Source: Rhizophlyctis rosea (taxonomy: Eukaryota; Chytridiomycota; Chytridiomycetes; Rhizophlyctidales; Rhizophlyctidaceae). From it: 64,000 bases of DNA. Where the stretch lies: NCBI GenBank assembly GCA_027596075.1, contig JADGJC010000025.1, positions 62,001-126,000 on the forward strand. The letters run 5' to 3'. The notes under the pieces were generated by a model. That model was not told where the DNA came from. It saw only the letters and a program-made list of their open reading frames with translations, and ran no database searches. The position numbers and the translations under genes were made by a program. This document shows, in pieces, positions 45,893 through 57,121 of this stretch (position 1 is the first letter of the stretch; each line of letters starts with the position of its first letter).

Positions 45893-48800
45893 ATGACTGT
45901 CAGTCAATGGCGTCAGTTTGGGTTCTTTGACCGAGAACAGGTGGTGGACGCTCAGGACCCCAAAAAGCCTCCAATATGGTTGCAGGTGAGACGTGTCTGG
46001 TTTGCGCGATGACTGCGTCCGCACCTGACACCGCTCTATCCGTGCGACCACATCAGGATATCGACATCACAGCGAGCACCAGCGGACGAGGGCACTTGTT
46101 TTTTGGAGATATCCTTTTCATTGACTTCTACAGTTTTCTCTCAATTTAACACATGTCAAACGCTTGTTATGCCTTGACCCTACTCGCCGCTCTCACATTC
46201 CACAGGCAACGTCCTTATTCTTAACCACTCTTTAGCTGTAGTATTTCAATATCAAGCATACCCTCGACGCGTAACGCATCTGCAGCACCTAAAGCATCGA
46301 AATCAGCTGGTTTCAATAGGGGTATGCGCTGCCCCTACTTCTTGCTAAACTCGAAGTGCTCAACGAAACCGTAGGACGATGACGCTGGTATTCCCATCAT
46401 CAAAGTTTGGAACCTTGAAAAGGCGGACAAAACTGCAAAAACACCGGTCCTCATGCGCAGTAGCAAAATCCAGCATGGGAATAAGGTCTTTCCCGTAAGT
46501 CAGATCATGTTGTCGGTGATCCACCATGTTCTCACGATCCACATCAGGTGACCGCTGTAGCAGTTTTGGAAAACTTGACGCAAGTGGCCGTCGGTTTGGA
46601 GAATGGTATTGTCTTATTGTTCCGAGGGGACATGTTGCGCGATCGGTTCACGAAACCGAGGGTGATTCATGAGGGAAGCGAGACAATCACAGGTGTGCAC
46701 GCGTGGACCTTCCAATCTTTGGATTCTTCATTCATTCCGTTATCAGGTTTGGGCTTCCACGAGGATGGGAAGAACACGACCTTGTACATCGTTACTCTGG
46801 CAAAAATCCTGTCGTGCATCACATCGAATAAAGATTTATTGGTACGAATGAACCAGACCGAGCAAGTCGCAAATTCATTGTTTACATGTGGCGCATCGCT
46901 TTGTTTAGCAAACGTTGGACGAGCAAGGAGCGGATTTCGGTAATTCCATACTAACTCCACAAGAGCTGAATCAGGAAATGGTGATTGGAAGAAGTGAGGT
47001 ACGCATACATTCACCCATCATTTGTCTGCTGGGCCTTACATTTGCAACAGGCAATCTATTTTTACGGCTTAGATGGAAGAGGGCCTTGCTTCATTATTGA
47101 CGGTAAGAATGATTGCTGTGCTCCGCAGCCTTTGTGGCAAGTGGTACTCACTCGCTCGCAGGAGAGAAAACTTTCCTTACCTGGTTTCGGGGATATATGG
47201 TGGTAGTCTCAAAGGAACCTTCACCAGCAGTGACAAGTTCGCTGTTGACGGATTTTAGCGGTAGGAAAGAAGGGTCACCGGGAGAGACTGGTCCTTCCTT
47301 CGGTGCAGACAGCGCTGCGGGAACAGTGCTCACGCTGTACGATCTGAGAAACAAATTCGTAGCATATTCTGGGACATTCGGAACGGATGGTGGCGCTCCG
47401 CAAACGATCAAGAGTGTGCTTGGCGAGTGGGGGGAGCTATTCGTAATCACTCAAGACAAGAAGGTGTGTATATGCTCGCTTCATATCTGCCTGAGATGTC
47501 GCTCAATTGCAGAACTTCAGATGTATCGCTTGGAAGAGAAAGATATGGACTCCAAGCTGGAAATCTTGTTCAAGAAGAACATGTATGCCCTCGCAATCAA
47601 CCTCGTCACTTCCACCCCCTCTTCCCCCACCCAAACGCAAGAGCCATCAACGGACTTCGATTACGGTACAGTCGTCGAGATCTACAAACGTTACGGCGAC
47701 TGGCTCTACTCCAAAACCGAGTACGATATGGCCATGACCCAATACCTACATACCGTCGGTCAATTAGAACCTTCCTACGTCATCCGAAAATTCCTAGATG
47801 CGCAACGCATACACAACTTAACATCGTACCTGCAAGCACTGCATGAGCGCGGTCTCGCGAACGCCGATCACACCACCCTATTGTTGAATTGTTACACGAA
47901 ACTGAAGGACGAGAAGAGATTAGATAAATTCATCAAAACGGCGGACAGTGGCACTGAAATATCATTTGACATGGAGACAGCCATTCGCGTTTGTCGACAA
48001 GGAGGGTACTATGACCATGCACTCTATTTGGCGAGACGACATAATCGTCACAAGTGGGTATTGACCATTCTGGTGGAGGATCTCAAGCGTTACGGGGATG
48101 CCGTTGAGTATATTGTGGGTTTGGATGATTTTGATGCGGAGGAGGAGTTACGGCGGTATGGGACGGTTCTTGTGAGGGAGGCTCCAGGGGATACGACGGA
48201 TGTGTTGGTTGGCCTATGTGGAGCTGTGAAGGGTCCCGCACCGGAAGATTTCATCCACCTGTACGTCGAACGGCGGCAGTGGTGCATTGATTTCCTGGAG
48301 CGGGTGATCGAGAGGCGGTGGGGCGAGGGAAAGGGGAAGGGGAAGGTTGGGACGCCGGTCATGGAGCCATCGTTGGATGAATTGGAGAAGGAGAGGGAGG
48401 ATGCCAGTCGGCGGATTGTGAGCAATACGCTTTTGGAGTTGTATTTGGATGCGGGGACGCAGATTGATGATGGGGTGCGGACGATTTCGGGGGAGTGGAG
48501 GGAGAAGATTATGTTGTTGTTTCAGAATGAGAGGGTGGGTTCGGTAATGGTTTTTGGGGGGTGCTGATGTTGATGACGTTGTATCGCGCAGGCGGTCGTT
48601 GATCTTGATCAAGCGCTGGTATTTTGCAAGACGCACAACTTCAAGGAAGGCATCTTGTATCTGTATGAGCGCATGGGACTGTACGTAAGCTGGCGGAAAT
48701 GGGTATTGTCGAATTGTCAATGTTTAACCTCTTTCGGGACTAGGCACAAGGACATCCTTCAATATCACATCGATGAACAGGATCCGAAGGCAGTCATTGC

Positions 48801-49753
48801 TACCTGCAAACAATATGGGTGAGTTCCACGACGGATACATCTCATCATAACTGCGCTACTGAAACTCCAGCCCCACCAGAGATGCCGATTCAACTCTCTG
48901 GACCCACGCACTTTCCTATTTCGCCGAGAAGGGCACACATCCCTCAGCGTCGCTTGGACCTGACCAATGCCCGCCAGAACTACTGGAAGTTTTGAACACG
49001 ATCGATCGGCGGAATCTGTTACCGCCTTTGCAGGTCGTGCAGGTGTTGTCGAAGAATGCGTCCGTGACGGTGGGGATGGTGAGGGATTATTTGACGAGGA
49101 GGATTGAGGCTGAGAGGAAGGCTATGGATGAGGTAGGGGTGTTGTTGGAGTCGATGTGTGAGGGATGATGATGGTGGCTGATTTTTTGATGATTGGGGTT
49201 TAGTCGGAGAAGCTCATTGAGAGCTATCGGGAGGAAACCGAACGGATGCGGTCGCAGATTGAGGAGTTAAAGTCGAGGTGGCATATCGTATCCTCCATTT
49301 CCCATTATCCTTTCTGTGCCATTCTTGATCAGTAACTGAGACTCTTCATCAACATAATTCAGCCCAATAGTATTCCAAGCGACGAAATGCGAACTATGCC
49401 GCCAGCCACTGGAACTCCCCACCGTCCATTTCATGTGCCGGCATTCGTACCACCAGCGATGTCTCGGCGAGAGTGACGGTGAATGTCCTCGGTGTGCGCC
49501 GGAGCATCGAATTATACAGGAGCTTGTGAAGGGGCAGGAACAGAGTGCTGGGAAGCATGATGTGTTTTTGCAGAAGGTGGGTTTGTGAGGCAGATTGTTT
49601 GTTTGATGTGTTTGGGTTGAGTGGGTTGTGGTTTTCGTTGACCTGTATGTTTTTTTTCCTTTCTTGCAGCTCCAATCTGCGGATGATCGATTTAGTTTGA
49701 TTGCGGATTACTTCTCTAAGAATACTTTTGTTACTTTGAAGCCTATTGATTAG
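45893..49753 (+). CDS. VPS11: vacuolar protein sorting-associated protein 11 (CORVET/HOPS core, RING-H2)
   Basis: Core subunit of the CORVET and HOPS tethering complexes at endosomes and vacuoles. Sixteen exons keep frame: 45893-45985, 46057-46108, 46197-46321, 46375-46494, 46548-46692, 46747-46841, 46909-46998, 47051-47102, 47162-47463, 47521-48534, 48592-48680, 48744-48818, 48871-49132, 49204-49277, 49363-49576 and 49670-49753; 961 aa. It starts [19 protein letters not shown], followed by a beta-propeller part ([36 protein letters not shown]). The solenoid has [20 protein letters not shown] and [20 protein letters not shown]. The C-terminal RING reads [29 protein letters not shown], then [16 protein letters not shown]. 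The second intron (46109-46196) has AT-AC ends and is listed separately. Confidence 0.96.
46109..46196 (+). other. AT-AC intron, U12 type, in VPS11
   Basis: 88 nt. The 5' end is ATATCCTTTT, the textbook U12-type donor. The branch region is GCCTTGACCC, close to the U12 consensus TTCCTTRAC, with the branch A near 46177, 19 nt before the 3' end. The 3' end is CTCAC. Splicing gives [13 protein letters not shown], which matches the spacing of LVFGDMEGQIWFL in human VPS11 residue for residue. No GT donor nearby gives an open frame. An in-frame AG acceptor nine bases on (46205) would give a protein three residues shorter and cannot be excluded. Confidence 0.85.
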
Positions 49754-50048
49754 GGTTTTTGTAGCGCTAAGAGGAGGAGTGTTCTTTGTTTTTTTGCGGA
49801 ATGTATGTAAGATATGTAAGTAGGTAGATAATATAGTGTAATCTTAGTGCTTTGCTCGGCAGTTTTGTCGAGTTTCGGGGATCTGATCACTGATTAGTGA
49901 ATTGCATTTGGAACCTTTTTTCTCCTCTCATCACTCTGCATTATCATCCCGAAAACAAGCGCTTGAATGATTTTGGTTGATTCAAATATCTCTCCAGACT
50001 GTCACATCATGCTTTCTATTACGATGCACACCTATTGGATGCAAACAA

Positions 50049-50543
50049 TCAACAACCACACTCCACCCCGTCAGCGTCGCCCTTCCCCACTCTAGCAACA
50101 GGCGCAGTCTTCGGATCCGGATCAGCAACCACATCACCCTCCAAAGTCCTCAACGGAAACCCCTCCCGAATCCAATACTCCACTCCCCCAATCATCTCCT
50201 TCACCGAATACCCCATCAACGCTAACGTCAACGCTGCCCTCGTAGCGCCATCGCACCCGGGGCCCCAGCAGTAGGTGACGACGGGAATGGCTGGGTCGAG
50301 CAGTTCGGCCGCGCGGGAGGGGATTTCGCTTGTTGGGAGGTGGATGGCGCCTGGGATGTGGCCTTGGTCCCAGGCGGGTTTTGAGCGGGAGTCGAGGAGG
50401 GTGAAGTTAGGGTGGTTGGTGAGGAGGGCGGAGTGGACGTCTGCGACGTCGGTTTGGAAGTTTAGACGGGCGAGAAAGAATTGGGCGGCTTGGGTTGGGT
50501 TGTTGGGGGTGCTGGGGCCTGGGAGGGGGGGTGGGTGGAACAT
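50049..50543 (-). CDS. rhodanese-like domain protein
   Basis: Intronless, 164 aa, one rhodanese domain. Motifs: FTLLDSRSKPAWDQGHIPGA (CH2A-like block with D-x-R and GHIPGA) and the active-site loop TYCWGPGCDGATRAA with the likely sulfur-accepting Cys92, then LMGYSVKEMIGGVEYWIREG. The CWGPGCxGAT loop with EMIGGxEYW is the form common in bacterial single-domain rhodaneses. No organelle-targeting signal is seen. It probably moves sulfane sulfur or acts in detoxification; the donor is unknown. Small intronless genes of bacterial type among intron-rich neighbours may be transferred, though codon use here is as GC-rich as around it. Confidence 0.88.
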   Translation of the reverse strand: MFHPPPLPGPSTPNNPTQAAQFFLARLNFQTDVADVHSALLTNHPNFTLLDSRSKPAWDQGHIPGAIHLPTSEIPSRAAELLDPAIPVVTYCWGPGCDGATRAALTLALMGYSVKEMIGGVEYWIREGFPLRTLEGDVVADPDPKTAPVARVGKGDADGVECGC

Positions 50544-51399
50544 GATTTTTGGGTTTGTGTGAGATAGTGTGTGGGAGGTGAGATTGGAAAGATGATGTTT
50601 CAGGTACCGATAACTTTATATTTTGTGAAAACTCTGTGCCGTTCGGTACTGGATGTATGACAACCAGTCTGTTGCCTGACCAATCAAGAGCCTGTGTTCA
50701 GTTGACTAACGCGACGTTACGTCCCTCCGGATCGGCTCGGATCTGTTTATAAACACCCACTTCATGCATGCGTAGGGCTCCCATACGTGATACGTCCCTC
50801 ATCGTATTGCGCTCGAACTGCTGTTTACTTTGCTGAGGGTCCAATTTTGTTTTTATAATAGCAATTAAGTGCTCTCCCAACTGCCGGTTCTTTCATTGAC
50901 ACATCACCGATATTCATGCTTGGGCCGATACTTTTCAAAGGTGCTGATGGAATTGAGGTATACTGCTCACATTGAATTTGAGCAAATGTTCAAGTTGTTT
51001 ATATGGTCAAAACTACGGTCGACAACAAAGATATCCTCTTCACTCGACTTGTATGGCTGTGCCACATAAATTCATTTGCTGCGCTTGCGGCGAAATGGGC
51101 GGGCTTTCCATCAACACACCCATCACAGACGGGTGAAAGCCCCAGCATCTGTCAACCTTTTCAAGAAGGATCTCCAACTCTCACTGGCTCCGTGCAACAC
51201 ATAAAAAGAGAAGCCCTCCAAGTCCCTTCGTCCCTTCCTCCAACGTCCAAAATCACAAGATCAACAGCAAGAGTTTTTCTTGGCTGATATGAAGGTGGTC
51301 TGGAAAACAGTCACAGATTTTCATTGAAAAAGCCTAAAGCTACATGAGTGCAGCCATTAGCGGCCCACTGTGTTCGGCTTCTTGTAAATCAATCGAAAC
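50544..51399. other. intergenic, divergent promoter region
   Basis: Between the rhodanese start (minus) and the GH66 start (plus). CATAAAAAG near 51199 is a TATA-like element about 200 bp before the GH66 ATG. No other gene. Confidence 0.45.
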
Positions 51400-53798
51400 A
51401 TGCAGCTCAACAAAGCTATTGCCCTCTTTCTTTGCGTTGCCTTGATTTTAGCAGTTACCGGTAACGAAGCGAGAAGAGTCATCAAAGTCAAAACAATAGT
51501 AAGAAAAAAGATGCATGGAACCAAATTATATGGGTAAGGATGGGAAAAAGGACTATACATGGTATCTCGGCCCTTGGTATCATTCCATGTCTCTAAGCTT
51601 CACATATTAGGACCCCGACGACCACCAGGCCCTCCCACCCAAGTCCAGGCACCCAATCTCCTTCATGGAATAACCTGTGGAATGCCATCAACAGCCATAC
51701 CGTCCCTCAACTTTACAGAACGCCCGGTCCACCTGTTCAATCCGGCAACCGCATCTACTTCCGATACGAAGCACCACCAGGCACACGCGCCGTCTACCTC
51801 GCAGGGGCGTTCAATAGGTGGGCGCAAAACAATGAGGGCAAGGTCATCAATACACGGTTCCGGATGACGACCTTGGACAGTAGGGTGTGGGTTGGAAGCG
51901 TCGAGTTGGGAGTTGGGACACACCCATATCAGTTCGTGGTTGAAGATGCGGAGGGACGGCAGAGTTGGATACGCGACCCAAGCGAGCTGGGAAACGATCA
52001 GGAGAACCACAGTCTAGTGACGGTAACGGATGTGTGGTCTTCCCCGTACACCAGCGCTGCCCCTTCAGCAACCCACACTGGTTCTACCACAACCTCTGCA
52101 CTGACTATCGAAGTTGGAAAAGTTTGGGTCCGACCGGGAGAGAGCAACACGTTGCAAATAGTGGGGGATACACCAACGGCGGCGCACGGCCGACTTACCG
52201 TCACGGATCCATTTGGAAAGACTGTCTCTTCCAGTACATTCCAGCCTGGCAGCACGATACACGTACCATCTCTACCAGCAGAAGGCGGCTGCATCGCCCT
52301 CATTGAACTTCTGTCCGCGCAAAACTTGACCATCGCCCAAGGATCCACCATCCTCACCGTAACCAACTCCATCTCGTCCGACCTCCGCTACGGCTTCTAC
52401 GCTACCTACACCACCAACTCCAACCCCACCTCCTACACCCAAAAATCCACCCTCTTCTCCCGCTTCCACATAAATGCCATAGAATACTACGACTACTTCC
52501 CCGCGCACGGCCACTACGCCCCAACACAACCCACATACACCTACGAACCTTTCAATATCTCCATCAATGGGCTCGACGTGAGAGATAAAATCAATTCTGC
52601 GCGCGATAAGAACATACTGGCCATTGCGTACGTGTCGGCGTACGCAGCGTCGGAAAGCGTCTACCGTGCACATCCTTACCCGATGACGGATGCCGAGGGA
52701 CGAGTGAAAATCTTCAATGGGGCGATTATGACGGAGGAGGAGGCGGAGAGAGAGGGGAAGGAGAAGTGGTTTTGGATTATGGATGTTGCGGGGGATTCGG
52801 AGTGGTATGAGTACATTATGGGGGAGTTTGGACGGACGTTGGGTGCCGCTTCGTCGTCATTCAAGCCGTTGATGGTGTTTGACGGGTTTGAGTTGGACAC
52901 GTACGGCGATAAATCTGATACGGTGTTTTACGCCAAGTCCAGCAAACGGAACGGGGATCTCCTTACGGACGTTTTGCACGATTTTGTGGCGGGGGTGCGG
53001 GATGTGACGCGGAAGCAGAATCCGGGGAAGGGCTTAGTAGCGTTCAACTCCGTCAATGAGTTTGGGATTGATGCGGTTCATGACGTGGTGGATGTTCTCT
53101 TCTTGGAGATTTGGCGGGATTATACGGATAGGGTTGTAGATTTGGTGGATATCTGTTACCGTCATCGGGCGACGTCGAAGACGCCTAAACGGGTGGTCTT
53201 GAAGCTGTATCCGGCGGATTTACCTGCGTCTCCTGTTCCAACCACATGGCCCACAGCGACTTTAGCAAGGGTACTAGGTGCGGCTATGACAGGTGGCGGA
53301 ACACTGATGGCCGTCGGCGAACCGGATGAGAACACGGGTACCATGCATGCGCTGAACAGTCTCTACTATCCGGACCATCAACCCCTTTCTGAGGCAAACG
53401 CGGATCTGCTCCAAAGGTATTACGCCCATGACGCTCTGATGTACGGACTGACGCACGGGCAAGGAGTGGTGAACGTGGACCTCGATGTCGTTGTCAATGT
53501 TCCAGGCTGTGTTGCCCGCACCTTTGCAGCCGCTGATCGACGGGCGGTGGTAGTCAATGTCCTTTGGGTCGGTGGGGAGTGGACTTGGACATCGGACTTG
53601 GAGGTAGATCCGAAGAATGGGGTGGACATTGTGATCCACGTTGGGGATGGTGTCTCGCCAGTGGAAGTGTGGTATCATTCACCGGATTCAGAGGTTTATG
53701 CGAAAGGTGTCAAAGTAGAGTTTAAGGTTGGGGAGGGGAAGGTGAAGGCTATGATACCACAACGGTGGAATCATGGGACGGTAACTTTGAGGTTTTAG
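51400..53798 (+). CDS. secreted GH66 family glycoside hydrolase (dextranase-like) with CBM48-like domain
   Basis: Exons 51400-51533 and 51611-53798 give 773 aa. MQLNKAIALFLCVALILAVTG is a signal peptide. Residues about 80-185 resemble a CBM48/AMPK-type glycan-binding fold (AVYLAGAFNRWAQNN ... YQFVVEDAEGRQSWIRDPSE). The rest matches glycoside hydrolase family 66: HINAIEYYDYF, MVFDGFELDTYG (candidate nucleophile Asp near 474), VLFLEIWRDY (candidate acid/base Glu near 544), and GGGTLMAVGEPDENTGTMHA with an LNSLYYPDHQPLS follow-up. The two acids are 70 apart, as in known dextranases. GH66 enzymes cut or transfer alpha-1,6-glucan. The family is known chiefly from bacteria, so a gene with an intron and a eukaryotic signal exon in a fungus is notable. 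Exact activity is not predictable. Confidence 0.85.
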
Positions 53799-55931
53799 AT
53801 ATTGGGGGATGGAACGAGAATTGTTCCTACAATTGTATGGGTGACTGCATTATTGTAGATAGTTAGATATCGTTAGAAGGTGATCATTGCAAAGAGGCTT
53901 GCGTATATATAGTTGTGTCAGATTGATGTATTTTCGTTGATGGTAGAATCGTTGAGCAAGAACATATTGAGTTAATTGACAACATGCCAGTTGGCAGCTT
54001 CATGACGAAGGGCGAAAGAAGATGCTGCCGATAACAATCAATCAGGTCAACATGTTGACTGTGAGCGCCAAAGCCAAACATCGATAATGCTCCACAGCTT
54101 GTCCCCTTTTTCCAACACATCAAGACAACACGACATGTTCAAATGTCAAATCTCCCTCCGATTACCAACAGATATGATCAACCTGATGGTGATAAAGGAA
54201 GGAATGATAACCGACCGGCAAGGGTCGTTCTTTTCCGCTAGGTTTCAATGCTCCAAAATATGCCATTTCAAATAAAGCATAGAAGCAAATCCCAAACCGG
54301 CGTGTTCAGCGAATTCAGACTCTGACGTTCACGAAATACCATTCGTAACTATGGAAGGGGGGATGCATATGGTACAGGACTCAAACTGAGGTTGAAAAGA
54401 GCAGTGACCACCAGCTCAATTGAAATGCAAGTGATCCTCGTGGTCAAAGCTGATCATACTGCCAAAACAAGAGTGTTCTAGGGCACTGTTGAAGTGAGAA
54501 GACTCGGCACTAGTGCTGCTATTCCTGAAGAAGGATAGACTAAGGCCTCGCGTCCGTAATTTCGATGTTCCCATGCCGATGGGAAGTGAGGAAAAACAAC
54601 AGATGGTGGGAAAACCAAAGTCTAATAAAGGGCACGAAGATGAGAAAATGTGCTTCGAGCTCAGCCGAACTTTATCAAGCCCCAGCTGCCATAAGCAGAA
54701 CCGTAAGCGGCTTGCAAGCTTCCTTGCCCCTCTTCCAATACTGAACCGCCACACCTATTGAAAACAATTACATGCGCGGTAACCTTCGAAAGCAAATGAT
54801 TATGGATTCTTTGAACATGAATGCTAGTACTAAAGAACAGCTGATGATCATTGAGTGTAATCTGGAGGCCCAGATTAGCGTATCTTTGAGAGTTTTGAGG
54901 GAACTGCCTGAATTGCCTGAGTTGCATGGTGCGAGTGTGAAATCCACAATTGTTGCCTAATTGAAGCAAGGATGCAATAGACACCATATGTGCCTGCTCA
55001 GACACAATGGCAGGTAGCACCTTTTGCGTGATGATGTCAAGGTCGAGGTGCGGTACCAACAGTATGCAAATCATCATGGACATCCTCACCGTTGTGTGGA
55101 CTATAGTCAAGTCGAAATGAGTAGCAAAAGTCTGATATTGTACATCAAGACAATGTGCTCCATCTTCAGGGTGGAGCACATTCTCCTTCAATGATTTTGA
55201 CTCCACCAATTTGAGCAAGTTGACTGGTATTCAAGCCAATCTATAACTGTGATGGCCTCCCTACAACATGCATACGGCTTTCGAAAAGAAATCATGCTCG
55301 GGCTGCTTGTGGTGCCGCGATGTCAAGCGCCTTGCCCATCCTCCTATCAGTCTTTGTGTTTCCCACAGAAAGTGCAGACCTTGAACGGGTAACTGCCTGC
55401 CGCGTGGTGCCGAGCCCAATATGGTGGGCCACAAAGTGCGATAATTCAATATGGGCCGGGCAAAGTGGCCATTACCGAGAGAAGGCCCAGGGAGTTGGTT
55501 GGAGTGGGTGCACCAGGTGATGCCGTTCAGCGGTTGTTGACACTGCGCATGGCAAGATTGGTGATGTGACCGGGAGCGTTTGAGCCTTTTGTCCCTCTAG
55601 CCAACAATGAAGCAGAAGAGGGAGACCCCGAAATTGCTGGGAGCTTTGGCTCAGTCGTTGCAATTGGGTTGAGGTAAAGAGAAATGGGAGGTAAAGAATG
55701 CGGAGAAGTCGCCCAACTTGTCGTAACCACTTTTGTGCTTCCCAAACGTCATCGCAATCGCCATCGAGAATTTCGTGATGCTGTGCCATCAGCGCAGCAG
55801 CGCGCTCCAGGCGTTTTGCTCGTTTATAAACTCTCACTTCTATCCAGCTTCTGCAATACCTTTGGCACCTTTTTACCTTACGCGAAACCTGATTGTCACA
55901 AACCGACCATACAACCAGCAATAACACCGAT
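53799..55931. other. gene-poor 2.1 kb region
   Basis: No gene could be built. It is AT-richer than its surroundings. It contains one longer minus-strand ORF (54661-55218, listed separately) and small ORFs without motifs. It probably includes the NAT promoter at its right end. Confidence 0.4.
54661..55218 (-). CDS. unidentified ORF, possibly spurious or a remnant
   Basis: 185 codons in one frame with mixed hydrophobic and polar text (for example MSMMICILLVPHLDLDIITQ) and no recognised family. There are no splice-linked neighbours that extend it. Codon use is unlike the GC-biased genes around it. It may be a relic or chance. Confidence 0.15.
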   Translation of the reverse strand: MLKLVESKSLKENVLHPEDGAHCLDVQYQTFATHFDLTIVHTTVRMSMMICILLVPHLDLDIITQKVLPAIVSEQAHMVSIASLLQLGNNCGFHTRTMQLRQFRQFPQNSQRYANLGLQITLNDHQLFFSTSIHVQRIHNHLLSKVTAHVIVFNRCGGSVLEEGQGSLQAAYGSAYGSWGLIKFG

Positions 55932-56945
55932 ATGACTCGAACTTCCGCATATTCTCCCGAACAAATCTCTCACTACCTCGACTACATCTCTTTCCCCAAC
56001 TCCCTTCGTTCAGCACCACGAGACCTCCACTTCCTGTCCGTCCTCCATGCCCACCAAATCGCCAGAATACCATATGAAAACCTCTCGCTGCACTACAATC
56101 CGTCCCATAGCAACAGTTTAGATCCCCAAGTTCTCTACAACAAGTACACCAACAATGGCCGAGGAGGGTATTGCATGGAGGTGACAGTCTTCTTCAGAAA
56201 TGTCCTACTTGGTCTTGGATTTGATGTATATTCCGCTGGCGCAAGGATCCGTTTGAGGAAGGGCAGCGTACCGTATGGAGACTTCATTGGCTGGTATGTG
56301 TTTTCTCGTTGGGGGCCACATCTTGCATAAACTGATTCTGTTTACCACCATTGCAGGGTCCATTGTGTAAACATTGTCACCTTCCCTAACGGCGAGAAGT
56401 ACAGCTGCGACGTTGGCTTTGGCGGCGATGGCCCAACCCACCCCCTGCCTCTCATATCTGGCGCTATTGGCACAAATCTCGGAACACAAGAAGTCCGGCT
56501 AATCCACGATTACTTCCCCAACGCTCCCGAGCCCAAGTCTGTCCAACCCAAATTCTGGTTTTACCAATACAGAAATGGACCAGACCTCGATTGGAACACC
56601 TACTACGGCTTCCCTGAGATGCAGTTTGGTGATCATGATCTGGAGATGATGAACTACTGGACCAGTCAATCATCAGACAGCTTTCAACGGCGGCAGGTGT
56701 TGGTGGTGAAGTTCCTGCTGGATGAGGAGGAAGGAGAGGGTACGAAGATTAAGGGAAAGATCATGCTTGGCGATGGGTTTGTGAAGCGGAATATGGGGGG
56801 CAAAACACAGTTGGTAATGGAATGTACATCAGAGAAGCAGCGGGTTGGGGCATTGAAGGAACTGTTCGGCATAGAACTTACGGAGGATCAAAGAACAGGG
56901 ATCAGAGGTACGATAACGGACCTAGATAGCGTAAAAGCTCAATAG
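55932..56945 (+). CDS. arylamine N-acetyltransferase
   Basis: Transfers acetyl from acetyl-CoA to aromatic amines or hydrazines, a detoxification reaction. Two exons, 55932-56293 and 56357-56945, give 316 aa. The catalytic triad of the family is complete: Cys81 in NNGRGGYCMEV, His123 in WVHCVNIVTF, Asp139 in SCDVGFGGDGPT. FLSVLHAHQIARIPYENLSL is the conserved N-terminal block. The C-terminal part (FYQYRNGPDLDWNTYYGF) is typical of fungal enzymes. The His and Asp lie just after the intron. No targeting signal; cytosolic. Upstream in-frame codons exist but the first ATG is 55932. Confidence 0.93.
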
Positions 56946-57121
56946 ATTTGTATGTACATCAATGTCATCTGGAATGCGGTGAGATGCGCTTAACAGCCCT
57001 TGGTTGGTCCGTCTTGGCAAAGTGCGCTGGTCGACAATATGATGGCCAGAATACCCATGTGTCTGATTTATGTCTTAATACAAGCTGACAGCGTTTCCTT
57101 GATTGCCCCAAATCAATCTAA

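Noticed and set aside
46098..46205. Ordinary GT-AG intron in place of the AT-AC one in VPS11
   Set aside because: The nearest GT donor (46098) does not keep frame with the next exon for any nearby acceptor.
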